Source: Alphaproteobacteria bacterium
GTDB lineage: Bacteria; Pseudomonadota; Alphaproteobacteria; JANQMY01
Direction: 5' to 3'
Length of the DNA: 64,000 nucleotides
NCBI GenBank assembly: GCA_028289425.1
Contig: JANQPL010000018.1
Span: forward strand, 343,708-407,707
Shown here: positions 1 to 8,026 of the stretch, in pieces
Position numbering within the stretch: position 1 is the stretch's first letter
How the letters are laid out: each line of letters begins with the position of its first letter
Translations under genes and position numbers: made by a program
Notes under the pieces: generated by a model
What the model was told of the DNA's origin: nothing
Databases searched by the model: none
Seen by the model: the letters and a program-made list of their open reading frames with translations, nothing else

Positions 1-630
1 GTGTTCGAGGACCGCCGCAAGAACCCGCGCGACGACATTATGTCGGGCCTGGTGACTGCGGAAATAGAAGGCGAAGAGCCCTATTCCATGCATGAGCTCC
101 AGAACCTCATGCATCAGCTCATCACCGGCGGCTATGAAACCACAACCAGCGCTTTGTCACATGGCATGTGGCTGCTGGTGCAAAACCCGAAACTGGTGGA
201 AGAATTACGCAGCGACCTGTCGCTTGTGGATAAGTTCGTCGAGGAATCCTTGCGCTACAAAAGTCCGGTGCAGGGACTGTTCCGCCAAACCACCCGCGAC
301 GCCAAGGTGGGCGACGTGACCATACCGGCGAACTCGGTCGTCATCGTGCGCTACGCCGCCGCCAATCGGGACGAAAGCAATTTCGACGATCCGGACACGC
401 TGGACATACATCGGGACAAGCTGGGCACCCACGTGGCCTTCGGCGCCGGCGTGCATCGGTGCATCGGGGCCGTGCTGGCGCGCGAAGAACTTCAAAGCGC
501 CTATCGTGTGCTGGTATCGCGCTTGGGCAACATCGAACTGGCTTCCCCCATGCCCGACCATCCGATCGAACCCAGCATCTTTCTCTTCGCTTTAAAAAAG
601 CTTCACATTAAATTTGACAAACTTGCATGA
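1..630 (+). CDS. Cytochrome P450, C-terminal part (5' end outside window)
   Basis: This is the distal half of a bacterial P450 monooxygenase; the reading frame is open from base 1, so the N-terminus lies outside the window. Visible are the I-helix oxygen-activation motif GGYETTT (about residues 43-49), the K-helix ExxR motif (EESLR) and the heme-ligand loop FGAGVHRCIG with the cysteine thiolate. About 209 of a usual 400-450 residues are present. Class I soluble P450s of this type need ferredoxin and ferredoxin reductase partners, none of which is visible here. The substrate cannot be told from the sequence; the neighbours are also oxidoreductases. Confidence 0.93.
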   Translation: MFEDRRKNPRDDIMSGLVTAEIEGEEPYSMHELQNLMHQLITGGYETTTSALSHGMWLLVQNPKLVEELRSDLSLVDKFVEESLRYKSPVQGLFRQTTRDAKVGDVTIPANSVVIVRYAAANRDESNFDDPDTLDIHRDKLGTHVAFGAGVHRCIGAVLAREELQSAYRVLVSRLGNIELASPMPDHPIEPSIFLFALKKLHIKFDKLA

Positions 631-696
631 GCCATCCGTTGCGTTCGCTTTTTTTGCCGCTACATTAGCCGCTGGGAACTCAGCCGAAGGACGAAG

Positions 697-1131
697 ATGA
701 TGCGGAGCGTAGGTTTAGCCTCGAGCGTCTTTGTGTGTGCGTTTGTCGGTTTCCTGGGCGTACCTTCAGGATTTCAGTCTTCAACTCAAGCCGCATGGAT
801 CGCGCCGCCGGATGTGCCCGAGGCGCCGGCATTTGCCGCGCGTGCCCAACATGGCCGGTTCGGCTTGCGCCTCGTGGATTTGACCGACGTTCAACGCCGT
901 CGGCTGGAACGCAATACGGGCGCGGTCGTCGTCAAGGTGTTTGACGACACGCCGGCGTTCTACGCCAACATTCTGGTTGACGATGTGATCATCGCCGTGA
1001 ACGGCCAACCGGTGGGCACGGCGGCGGATGCAGTCGCGAAGCTGCGCGCCATCGATCAAAGCGCCGGCCCGGCGACCGTCACGGTTTTACGCCGGGGCCA
1101 AGAGAAAACGATCACCGTCACCTTCCGCTAA
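697..1131 (+). CDS. Secreted PDZ-domain protein
   Basis: A 144-residue protein with an N-terminal hydrophobic signal sequence (about residues 1-32, ending near QAA) and one PDZ domain (about 55-143) of the DegP/S2P type: a GLRLVDLT strand, the TPAFYANI..DDVIIAVNGQPV stretch and a C-terminal VTVLRRGQE strand. There is no protease domain, so it is probably a periplasmic peptide-binding or adaptor protein. A GAAGGA ribosome site lies 6-11 bases before the ATG; a second ATG follows at once. It is 66 bases after the P450, so cotranscription is possible. Confidence 0.8.
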   Translation: MMRSVGLASSVFVCAFVGFLGVPSGFQSSTQAAWIAPPDVPEAPAFAARAQHGRFGLRLVDLTDVQRRRLERNTGAVVVKVFDDTPAFYANILVDDVIIAVNGQPVGTAADAVAKLRAIDQSAGPATVTVLRRGQEKTITVTFR

Positions 1132-1220
1132 GCGCTAGAGGTCGCCGCCCAGTCTTGCTTGCGGGCTGGTCCGGGGCTCAATATGCTGTTCGTCCCGTCT
1201 GCACATTTAAGGATAAGCTC

Positions 1221-2111
1221 ATGAAATTCGGCGCCGTGTTCCCCACCTGCGAAATCGGCAATGACCCGATGGCCGTGCGCGATTTTGCGCAAACCGCCGA
1301 AGCCTTGGGCTATACGCACATCATTGCTTATGACCATGTTCTGGGCGCCGTTCATGAGGGCCGCGAGCCTCCCCTTGGTGGTCCGTATACGGAAAAAGAC
1401 GATTATCACGAACCGCTCACCTTGTTCAGTTTTATGGCCGGGGTGACCAGCACCATCGAATTCATGACGGGCGTGCTCATCCTGCCCCAGCGGCAAACGG
1501 CGCTGGTGGCAAAGCAAGTGGCCGAAATCGATTATCTCTCCAGCGGGCGCTTGCGTGTCGGTGTGGGCACCGGCTGGAATTTTGTGGAGTACGACTCCCT
1601 CGGCACCAATTATGCGGATCGCGGCAAGCGCCTGGACGAACAAGTGGACGTGTTGCGCGAGCTTTGGTCGGAGCCGGTGCTCGATTACACGGGCGACTAT
1701 CACCGCATCGACCGGGCGGGCATCAAACCCCTGCCGAAGAACCGCATTCCGTTGTGGTTCGGTGGCTTCTCGCCGCCGGCGCTCAAACGTGCCGCCAAGA
1801 AAGGCGACGGATTTCTGTTCGGGTCCAGCGCCCCGATCATGCAAGGCCTTTGTCAGGAACTAACGGACCTATTGGATAAGGCCGGTCGCGACCGGGAGAC
1901 GTTCGGCATCGATGCCTTGATGGGCTATGGCAATGGGCCCAATGACGGTTGGGCACAAACGATCGAAACCTGGGAGAAGCTTGGCGCGACCCACTTTTCC
2001 ATGCGCGCCATGTCCACAGGCGCAAAGTTCACCGGCGATGTGGACCCCGGCTTCACCACGCCGCAACAGCACATCGATGCGCTGGAAACGTTCATGAAAG
2101 AGGTGGGGTAA
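1221..2111 (+). CDS. LLM-class flavin/F420-dependent oxidoreductase
   Basis: A 296-residue luciferase-like (TIM-barrel) oxidoreductase. The N-terminus MKFGAVFPTCEIGNDP, the GRLRVGVGTGWN segment and the PLWFGGFSPPALKRAA segment are typical of the probable F420-dependent subgroup used in the oxidation of small organic substrates. I chose the ATG at 1221 because AAGGAT sits 7-12 bases upstream and family members start this way; the frame is open further upstream to 1155. The substrate is unknown. F420 versus FMN use cannot be decided from sequence reading alone. Confidence 0.88.
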   Translation: MKFGAVFPTCEIGNDPMAVRDFAQTAEALGYTHIIAYDHVLGAVHEGREPPLGGPYTEKDDYHEPLTLFSFMAGVTSTIEFMTGVLILPQRQTALVAKQVAEIDYLSSGRLRVGVGTGWNFVEYDSLGTNYADRGKRLDEQVDVLRELWSEPVLDYTGDYHRIDRAGIKPLPKNRIPLWFGGFSPPALKRAAKKGDGFLFGSSAPIMQGLCQELTDLLDKAGRDRETFGIDALMGYGNGPNDGWAQTIETWEKLGATHFSMRAMSTGAKFTGDVDPGFTTPQQHIDALETFMKEVG

Positions 2112-2216
2112 GAACGCGTCTAGCCAAAGTATTGCCCCGTGCCCGTGTCTGGCCTTCGGCCAGCACAAGCATAAACTCCAGTCCGGGCAATCCACATAAA
2201 TTGTTCTTCTTTGCAT

Positions 2217-2255
2217 GGATTACCCGGGCGCGCTAACGCTTGCCGGGTAATGACG
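2217..2255. repeat. Palindromic intergenic repeat (REP-like), copy 1
   Basis: A hairpin with arms ATTACCCGG (2219-2227) and CCGGGTAAT (2243-2251) followed by GACG. It sits between the convergent LLM oxidoreductase and SDR genes, so it could also end transcription from both sides. It aligns with the element at 3582-3623: both begin GGAT, contain CGCTAACGCT or CGCTATCGCT in the loop, and end ATGACG. Confidence 0.75.
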
Positions 2256-2257
2256 AG

Positions 2258-3040
2258 TTAAGCATTCTTGATCGTCAGCCCCGCGTCCACCGGAATGACG
2301 GCGCCGTTGAGATAGCTCATGGCGGGCAGGCAGATGCTGAAGGTCATATGTGCCACTTCTTCCGGCTCCGCATAGCGCACAAGGGGAACCCGGCGGCGCA
2401 CAAACTTTGTCTTGTGTTCTTCGGGAATGTCTTTGGTGATGCCGGTTCGTACGGCGCCAGGGCAGACACAATTGACGGTGATGTTCCCCTCTTTGCCCAG
2501 ATCAACCGCAAGACCGCGGGTCAAACCCACCACGCCATGCTTCGCCACCGTGTATGGCGACCCGTAAGGCGTTGCGCCCAGCGCTTCCGTCGACGCGATG
2601 TTGACCACGCGCGCCGCGTCCGACTCCCGCAGATGCGGCAGCGCGGCGCGAATGAGCAATACTTGACCCGTCAGCATCGCGTCGAGGGACTTTTTCCAGA
2701 CAGCTTCGTAGTCGTCGCTATCCACCGGCCCACCGGCGCCGAAACCCGCATTGTTGATGAGGTAATCCAGTTTGCCGAAATGGCCGACCACATCGCCCAC
2801 CACTTGCTTGATGGCGGCACCGTCTGACACGTCCAAATTCCAGCCGCGCGCGTCGCCGCCCGCATCGGTGATCTCCTTAACGACTTGATCGATGCCGGCT
2901 TGGTTGATGTCGGTGACGGCCACCTTGGCGCCTTCGTCCGCAAAGAGATGGGCTGTGGCCCGACCCATGCCGCTGCCGGCTCCGGTGATTAGAACAACCC
3001 GGTCCTTCACGGACCGGCTCAGCTTCGACAGACGCGCCAT
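2258..3040 (-). CDS. Short-chain dehydrogenase/reductase (SDR)
   Basis: A classical SDR of 260 residues. It shows the Rossmann motif TGAGSGMGRA (about residues 18-27), DLDV/NNAG further on, and the catalytic S...YTVAK set in the segment around NIASTEALG to YTVAKHG. The ATG at 3040 is preferred over an upstream in-frame start because GGGAGA lies about 8 bases before it and SDRs rarely carry the extra 30 residues. It probably oxidises or reduces a hydroxyl/keto substrate with NAD(P)(H); the substrate is unknown. It is convergent with the LLM gene and lies 46 bases downstream of the DUF4345-like gene on the same strand. Confidence 0.92.
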   Translation of the reverse strand: MARLSKLSRSVKDRVVLITGAGSGMGRATAHLFADEGAKVAVTDINQAGIDQVVKEITDAGGDARGWNLDVSDGAAIKQVVGDVVGHFGKLDYLINNAGFGAGGPVDSDDYEAVWKKSLDAMLTGQVLLIRAALPHLRESDAARVVNIASTEALGATPYGSPYTVAKHGVVGLTRGLAVDLGKEGNITVNCVCPGAVRTGITKDIPEEHKTKFVRRRVPLVRYAEPEEVAHMTFSICLPAMSYLNGAVIPVDAGLTIKNA

Positions 3041-3086
3041 GTGGTTTTCTCCCGATTGGTGTTGAATTGTTTCGGGCAGAGTATCG

Positions 3087-3461
3087 TCAAGCGCCGAGCA
3101 GCGCCACCGACCAAAAGAGCGCGCAAGCAAGCGCCAATTCGCCGGTCCCTGCCAACAAACCGAAGGTGGGCAGACGCCCTTCCAATGCCAGGGAGATGAC
3201 GCGTCCCGCCGCCATGCCGATCAGCGCAATGCCCAGCGCCACCAGCATTCCGGTAGCGGCGGGTGAAGACAGAACCGCCCACCAAGCCATGCCTGCCATG
3301 GCGATGCCGAAACCGCCATAGACGGCCCGAATTTCATTAGGCCCGCGATCCACGTCCAGGGAGAAGCCCACAAGATCGGCGAGGCTGTCGGGCAAGAAAA
3401 TCGCCCACAGCCCCATAACGAGGAAAAACAAAGCGACAAGACTGACAAGGAAAAAGGCCAT
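3087..3461 (-). CDS. Small membrane protein, DUF4345-like
   Basis: A 124-residue protein with about four hydrophobic segments (residues 3-23, 45-65, 70-88, 100-122) and the conserved-looking EIRAVYGGFGIAMAG stretch, which resembles DUF4345 proteins. No function is known for that family. It lies upstream of the SDR on the same strand with a short gap, so the two may be cotranscribed. The family call rests on recalled motif similarity only. Confidence 0.75.
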   Translation of the reverse strand: MAFFLVSLVALFFLVMGLWAIFLPDSLADLVGFSLDVDRGPNEIRAVYGGFGIAMAGMAWWAVLSSPAATGMLVALGIALIGMAAGRVISLALEGRLPTFGLLAGTGELALACALFWSVALLGA

Positions 3462-3581
3462 GGGAGTTTCCTCTTATGTTTTTGATGCCGCGGCAATTAC
3501 CAAAGAAGTAGTAATGTGAAGGCCAATCACACCGCCTTACTTCGGAGTGGGCACTCAACAAACGTAGGCCCCTTAACCGCC

Positions 3582-3623
3582 GCTCTGGATCCAGGAACTC
3601 GCTATCGCTCGCCTGGGATGACG
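3582..3623. repeat. Palindromic intergenic repeat (REP-like), copy 2, left of the GIY-YIG gene
   Basis: Starts GCTCTGGATCCAGG and ends CCTGGGATGACG, with an imperfect stem and a loop containing CGCTATCGCTCG. It lies just beyond the stop codon of the GIY-YIG gene. Together with 3945-3978, which is in opposite orientation, it brackets that gene. Confidence 0.8.
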
Positions 3624-3633
3624 CAGAGAGGGT

Positions 3634-3924
3634 TCAAAAGACGCCCAGCTCTTCATACAGATCATTCCACGACGGATTTGCCTCTTCAATTTTGTTCAGT
3701 TTCCAGCGGCGGGGCCAAGATTTGATCAATTTTTCTTTTCTTATCGCGGCGGTTACGAGTTCATGTTGCTCAAACCAAACAAGCCGATTGACTCCGTATC
3801 GTTTGGTGAATCCGGGGACAATGCCTGACTTGTGTTCAAACACCCTTCGTCTTAGATCGTTTGTTACACCAACATACAAGGTACCGTTTCGTTTGTTTGC
3901 CAGGATGTAGACAAACCCAGTCAT
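3634..3924 (-). CDS. GIY-YIG nuclease-superfamily protein
   Basis: A 96-residue single-domain GIY-YIG protein. The motif appears as VYILANKRNGTLYVGVT (residues 5-21), followed by the conserved Arg helix NDLRRRVFEHK and a Lys-rich EKLIKSWPRRWK segment. Its size matches the stand-alone UPF0213/YhbQ-like group. Proteins of this group are abundant in alphaproteobacteria; their cellular role is unclear and nuclease activity is not shown for most. Here the gene is flanked by two palindromic repeats in inverted orientation, which suggests a mobile or formerly mobile unit. Confidence 0.88.
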   Translation of the reverse strand: MTGFVYILANKRNGTLYVGVTNDLRRRVFEHKSGIVPGFTKRYGVNRLVWFEQHELVTAAIRKEKLIKSWPRRWKLNKIEEANPSWNDLYEELGVF

Positions 3925-3944
3925 TTCAAGACCAATCTCTCCTC

Positions 3945-3978
3945 CGTCATGCCAGGGCTTGTCCCTGGCATCCAGAGC
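3945..3978. repeat. Palindromic intergenic repeat (REP-like), copy 3, right of the GIY-YIG gene
   Basis: CGTCATGCCAGGG, a short loop, then CCCTGGCATCCAGAGC. Read on the minus strand it begins GCTCTGGAT and ends ATGACG like copy 2, so the two copies form an inverted pair around the GIY-YIG gene, this one only about 20 bases upstream of its start codon. Confidence 0.8.
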
Positions 3979-4053
3979 GTTACAACGGGCCTCAACGATT
4001 ACGTCCCCGTGTTAGATTTCACTCGTATCTCACTAATTGACGAACATTTTCCG

Positions 4054-4809
4054 TCACTTCGAGCCGCCGTCGATCTTGAGGATGGCACCGGTGGTGTAGC
4101 TCGCATGGTCCGACGCCAGATAGAGCGCGGCACCGACGATTTCTTCCGGCTCACCACCCCGGTGAAGCGCAATGTTGTCGCGGGCCCGGGCCGCGAAGGC
4201 GTCCATGTCCCACGCTTTCGAAATGTCCGTGAGGAAGGGGCCGGGCATAATGCAATTGACGCGCACCTTCGGCCCATAAGCATCGGCCAGCGCTTCGGTG
4301 AGCGCATTGACGCCCGCTTTGGCTGCCGAATAGGGCGCCACATCCTTCCGTGGACGGATCGCCGCCACACTAGACACATTGATGATCGCGCCGCCATCGC
4401 CGGCCGCCATGCGCTGTCCCACCAGGGCGCCCATTCGGAATGTGCCTTTCAAATTCACGTCCATCACCTTGTCCCACAAGGCTTCCGGAATATCGGCAAG
4501 CGAGTCGTAGAGCGGCGACATGCCCGCATTGTTGATCAGCACATCGAGCTTGCCGAACTCCTTGTAAACCGCATCCACCAGCCCGTCGCATTGGTCCCAA
4601 TAACCGACATGGCAGGCATAAGGAAAGGCTTTGCGGCCAAACGCCTCCACTTCCTTGGCTGTCTCTTCACAGCTTTCGATTTTGCGGCTGGTGATCGCCA
4701 CATCGGCACCGGCTTCGGCAAATCCCAGCGCCATGGACCGGCCAAGCCCCCGGCTGCCCCCCGTGATCAATACTTTCTTACCGGTCATGTCGATGATGTT
4801 GCTTGCCAT
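4054..4809 (-). CDS. Short-chain dehydrogenase/reductase (SDR), second copy
   Basis: A 251-residue classical SDR with TGGSRGLGRS (cofactor loop, about residues 16-25), NNAG, and the active-site pair S (VSSVAAI) and YSAAK, then the PGPF..T lid. Arg in the cofactor loop and SRK after the second strand favour NADP(H). The ATG at 4809 is followed by the usual short lead-in. It is divergent from the methyltransferase at 4864 with only 54 bases between starts, so both promoters must lie in or close to that gap. Substrate unknown. Confidence 0.92.
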   Translation of the reverse strand: MASNIIDMTGKKVLITGGSRGLGRSMALGFAEAGADVAITSRKIESCEETAKEVEAFGRKAFPYACHVGYWDQCDGLVDAVYKEFGKLDVLINNAGMSPLYDSLADIPEALWDKVMDVNLKGTFRMGALVGQRMAAGDGGAIINVSSVAAIRPRKDVAPYSAAKAGVNALTEALADAYGPKVRVNCIMPGPFLTDISKAWDMDAFAARARDNIALHRGGEPEEIVGAALYLASDHASYTTGAILKIDGGSK

Positions 4810-4863
4810 GGTGGCCTCTCTCCTTCAGCGTTGTGATGAATTTTTTGCAACCTTAATGCGCCG

Positions 4864-5772
4864 ATGACCCTTTCGCCACCCCAGCCACAGAGCCCGCCGC
4901 CCTGCCCAATCACAGGCGATATCGACGTCTCTTTGGTGGCCGAAATCCCAACAGAGGACATTCGGCGCATCTGGCACCGCGATTTGGGGATCGACGTGAC
5001 GCCGAACTTCCGCGGGGTGGGGCGTCTTCGCCTGTGGCATGCCCACGGGTCGGATTTACAATTCTTCGATCCGCCCTGCCCCGGCGGACGGCCGCTGTAC
5101 GATGCCTTACGCGCAAAGAGTTGGTACACCCAGGATGACAAGTGGGAATTCTGGGAGACGGCAAAATGGGTCCCGCCGGGCGCGGACGTTCTCGAATTGG
5201 GCGCGGGCACGGGAGCCTTTCGGGAGTATATCCCGGAAGCCACTTATCACGGGGTCGATGCTTTCCCCATCGGCCGGCACATCAAATCGGCGATTGCCGC
5301 GGAAGAACAGTTTCATGTGGTTTGCGCGTTTCAAGTCTTGGAGCATGTCCCTGACCCGAAGGGCTTTGTTGCGCGCGCGGCCGAATACCTGAAACCGGGG
5401 GGCCAGATGTTTTTGGGCGTGCCGAACCGCAACAGTTACCTGGCCCTTTTTCCTACCTTCCCCCTGGAACTGCCGCCCCACCATGTAACGCGCTGGTCGG
5501 ACGCAGCCCTGCGCTCCCTTGTGGAGACGATTGGGCTAAAAGTGGAACTCGTTCGTCAGGCTCCGCTCGAACCTTGGGAACGCGCCTTATTCCATATGGC
5601 ACGCCTTGAAAGCACCCTGGTCCGCCAATCCGGCCGCCTCCAGTGGCGTCACGGTTGGCCCCAGCAGCTTGGCCGGGTCGCATCCTATCTGGGCGGAAGC
5701 GCCCTTGGCCGCCTTGCCATACCGCCCGACGCAAGCGGCAGCACCTTGCTCATCCGTATGCGGAAGATATGA
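4864..5772 (+). CDS. Class I SAM-dependent methyltransferase
   Basis: 302 residues with a Rossmann-type methyltransferase core: motif I VLELGAGTGAF (about residues 110-120), the post-motif II acidic residue in YHGVDAF, then VCAFQVLEHVPDP and a PGGQMFLGVPN segment, as in the Methyltransf_23 group. The N-terminus is Pro-rich and the ends outside the core (about 1-95 and 215-302) are not recognised. The small or large acceptor is unknown. The start ATG has no strong ribosome site. Confidence 0.85.
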   Translation: MTLSPPQPQSPPPCPITGDIDVSLVAEIPTEDIRRIWHRDLGIDVTPNFRGVGRLRLWHAHGSDLQFFDPPCPGGRPLYDALRAKSWYTQDDKWEFWETAKWVPPGADVLELGAGTGAFREYIPEATYHGVDAFPIGRHIKSAIAAEEQFHVVCAFQVLEHVPDPKGFVARAAEYLKPGGQMFLGVPNRNSYLALFPTFPLELPPHHVTRWSDAALRSLVETIGLKVELVRQAPLEPWERALFHMARLESTLVRQSGRLQWRHGWPQQLGRVASYLGGSALGRLAIPPDASGSTLLIRMRKI

Positions 5773-5896
5773 ATAGCTCCAGGCCTGCCGTGGACCGTTG
5801 CCTTACCTTGGCGTGGTGGACGCCGGTTGCGCTTAGACATAATGTGCCATTGGCGGAACGGGCAATTCATGAGAATGAACCCCCGATGGGCAAGAA

Positions 5897-6571
5897 GTGG
5901 GAGTTTTATCCTTGATTTCCGGAATGAGGAACAACAGGTGGATTGGCGGCGCCGGTCGATATTTGCTGTCCCTATCGCAGCCGCGACGCCGATTGCCCGC
6001 GTATGATGAGCCAAGTTCCGCGCCAAACCGATGCCTAGAGCGTTTCGAAACGATCAAACCATACCTGAAACCCGATGGTGTGGGCGCCGAACTCGGCGTC
6101 TTTAAGGGCGCCTTCGTCGACTACCTTCTCTCGTCGCAACCCTCAAAACTGTATTTGGTCGATCCGTGGTACCGGCTGGCACCCGAATGGAGCTGGGCTG
6201 TTGGGAACGGCTCGACCGTCAAGGCCTACGAGCGGATCATCCATGAATTCCGCCCTGAAATTGAACGCGGCGTCATTGAACCCTGCGTTCAATTCAGCAC
6301 CGAGTTCCTAGAGTCAAAACCCGACGGCTATTTTGATTGGATTTACATAGATACCGACCACAAATATGAAAGCACACTGGCCGAACTGGAGCTTGCGGTC
6401 AGAAAGGTGAAAAGCTCGGGCTTTATCATCGGCGACGACTGGGCGGAAGACCCAAATCACCGGGACCATGGCACCTGCAAGGCGGTTAGAGAATTCGAAC
6501 AGGCCGGCCGCCTGTCGCTTCATCTCGCCGGGGAAACCCAGCAATTCGTCGCCTCTTCCGCATGCGGATGA
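5897..6571 (+). CDS. Class I SAM-dependent methyltransferase (Methyltransf_24-like)
   Basis: 224 residues. The core is seen from VGAELGVFKGAFVDYLL (motif I, about residues 62-78) through YLVDPWYR to FDWIYIDTDHKYEST and FIIGDDW, a pattern typical of the Methyltransf_24 group found near glycan or small-molecule genes. The GTG at 5897 opens the frame; an ATG at 5924 is an equally good start since neither has a clear ribosome site. It follows the other methyltransferase by 124 bases on the same strand. Confidence 0.8.
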   Translation: MGVLSLISGMRNNRWIGGAGRYLLSLSQPRRRLPAYDEPSSAPNRCLERFETIKPYLKPDGVGAELGVFKGAFVDYLLSSQPSKLYLVDPWYRLAPEWSWAVGNGSTVKAYERIIHEFRPEIERGVIEPCVQFSTEFLESKPDGYFDWIYIDTDHKYESTLAELELAVRKVKSSGFIIGDDWAEDPNHRDHGTCKAVREFEQAGRLSLHLAGETQQFVASSACG

Positions 6572-6622
6572 TGTAGCAATCGCCCAGGAGATGGCGTATC
6601 CTTGTCTTGGAGGCGGCGCTCT

Positions 6623-6651
6623 TTGACATGGTTAATACGTTAACGAATTAG
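6623..6651 (+). promoter_or_regulatory. Candidate promoter with dyad in the spacer, upstream of the mct-like operon
   Basis: TTGACA at 6623-6628 is followed after 17 bases by a weak -10 (AATTAG). The spacer carries GTTAA-TACG-TTAAC (6631-6644), a possible operator. It lies about 165 bases before the first gene of the 6815-12385 operon. The -35 is perfect but the -10 is poor, so this is tentative. Confidence 0.4.
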
Positions 6652-6814
6652 AGCCGCCGGATGCCGATTGGGGAATGCACAAACAAAAGTTGGATGAACC
6701 CCATGCACCCATCTCGTCAAGAGAAAATCGCGTCTTAAATTCCTCAATACGTCCCTTTTCGGGACGGTCGCGGCAGCGTATAAAAAGAGACCCAACGCAA
6801 GAAACTGTCCCTTT

Positions 6815-8026
6815 ATGACCGGAATTCTTTCAGGCCTGACCATTGTTGAGGGGTCCGCCTTTGTGGCGGCACCGCTGGGCGGCATGACGCTTGCCCAATT
6901 GGGCGCCAATGTCATTCGGTTCGATATGATTGGCGGGGGCCTCGATTACCGCCGCTGGCCCGTCACCCAAGACGGCAACAGCCTCTATTGGCCAAGCCTC
7001 AACAAAGGCAAGAAGTCGATTGCCATCGACATTCGCAACGCTCGCGGACAGGAGCTCATACATGCCCTTGTTCAAACGGCGAAGAACTTCATTACCAACT
7101 TCCCGGCGAAAGGCTGGCTCGACTACGAAAAGCTGAGTGCCTCGGCGCCGGATTTGGTGATGATCAATGTGCAAGGAAATCCGGACGGCTCGTCGGAGCT
7201 GGATTACACGGTGAATTGCGCGGCGGGCTTCCCCCATATTACGGGACCATCCGACACGGAGGACCCGGTCAATCATGTATTGCCGGCCTGGGATGTCTCC
7301 ACCGGCCTTTATGCCGCCATCTCGTTCCTGGCCGCCGACCGCCACCGCCTTCAAACAGGCAACGGTCAATTGGTGCAGGTGGCCTTGTCGGATGTGGCCT
7401 TTGCCACAACCGGTAATCTCGGTTATTTCGCCGAGGCCGCGATCAACGGCGAGACAAGGCCCAGGATTGGCAACGATATGCTGGGGTCCTTCGGCCGCGA
7501 TTTCCCAACCAAAGACGGCCGGCGGGTGATGATCGTGGCCATCACCATGCGCCAATGGACGGGCCTGCTGGAAGCGACCGGCACCCATGACGCGGTCTCG
7601 GCGGTGGAGAAGAGCCTCGGTTTGGACTTCTCAAAAGAAGGCGACCGATATCACGGCCGGGAGCAATTGTTCGAGATCATTGGCGCTTGGTGTGCCGCGC
7701 ACACCCTGCCCGAGATCCGCAAGCTGTTCGATGCCAATGGGGTTTGCTGGGGCCCTTACCGCACCGTGCAAAACTTGCTGGCGGAAGATCCCCGTGCATC
7801 GGAAGCCAATCCGGTCTTCGCGCGCATCGACCAGCCGGGCGTCGGCACCTATTTGGCGCCCGGATCGCCCTTGCGGTTCAGCGCAATCGAAAAGGACGCG
7901 CCCATGACAGCGCCGCTTCTTGGTCAGCATACGGACGAGGTGCTGGCCGAGGTATTGGGCATGGCGTCGGGCGAAATCGGTAACCTTCATGATGACGGCG
8001 TGATTGCCGGACCGGAGGGCACATGA
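6815..8026 (+). CDS. mct: Mesaconyl-CoA C1-C4 CoA transferase-like (2-methylfumaryl-CoA isomerase), CaiB/BaiF family
   Basis: 403 residues, family III CoA transferase. The N-terminus (VEGSAFVAAPLGGMTLAQLG, residues 11-30, then IRFDMIGGGLDY) and the C-terminal LGQHTDEVLAEVLG are, from memory, strikingly like the Chloroflexus Mct enzyme, which moves CoA within the molecule from C1 to C4 of mesaconate. The likely catalytic Asp is D160 in VLPAWD. The stop codon overlaps the meh-like start in an ATGA, so the two are translationally coupled, matching their consecutive reactions. No other 3-hydroxypropionate bicycle gene is in the window, so its role may be in glyoxylate/propionate or itaconate-related C5 metabolism. 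The leader lacks a good ribosome site. Confidence 0.85.
   Translation: MTGILSGLTIVEGSAFVAAPLGGMTLAQLGANVIRFDMIGGGLDYRRWPVTQDGNSLYWPSLNKGKKSIAIDIRNARGQELIHALVQTAKNFITNFPAKGWLDYEKLSASAPDLVMINVQGNPDGSSELDYTVNCAAGFPHITGPSDTEDPVNHVLPAWDVSTGLYAAISFLAADRHRLQTGNGQLVQVALSDVAFATTGNLGYFAEAAINGETRPRIGNDMLGSFGRDFPTKDGRRVMIVAITMRQWTGLLEATGTHDAVSAVEKSLGLDFSKEGDRYHGREQLFEIIGAWCAAHTLPEIRKLFDANGVCWGPYRTVQNLLAEDPRASEANPVFARIDQPGVGTYLAPGSPLRFSAIEKDAPMTAPLLGQHTDEVLAEVLGMASGEIGNLHDDGVIAGPEGT

Noticed and set aside
1128..1844. 238-codon minus-strand frame
   Set aside because: It is antisense to the LLM oxidoreductase, whose motifs are unmistakable.
2240..2827. 195-codon plus-strand frame
   Set aside because: Shadow of the SDR gene on the other strand.
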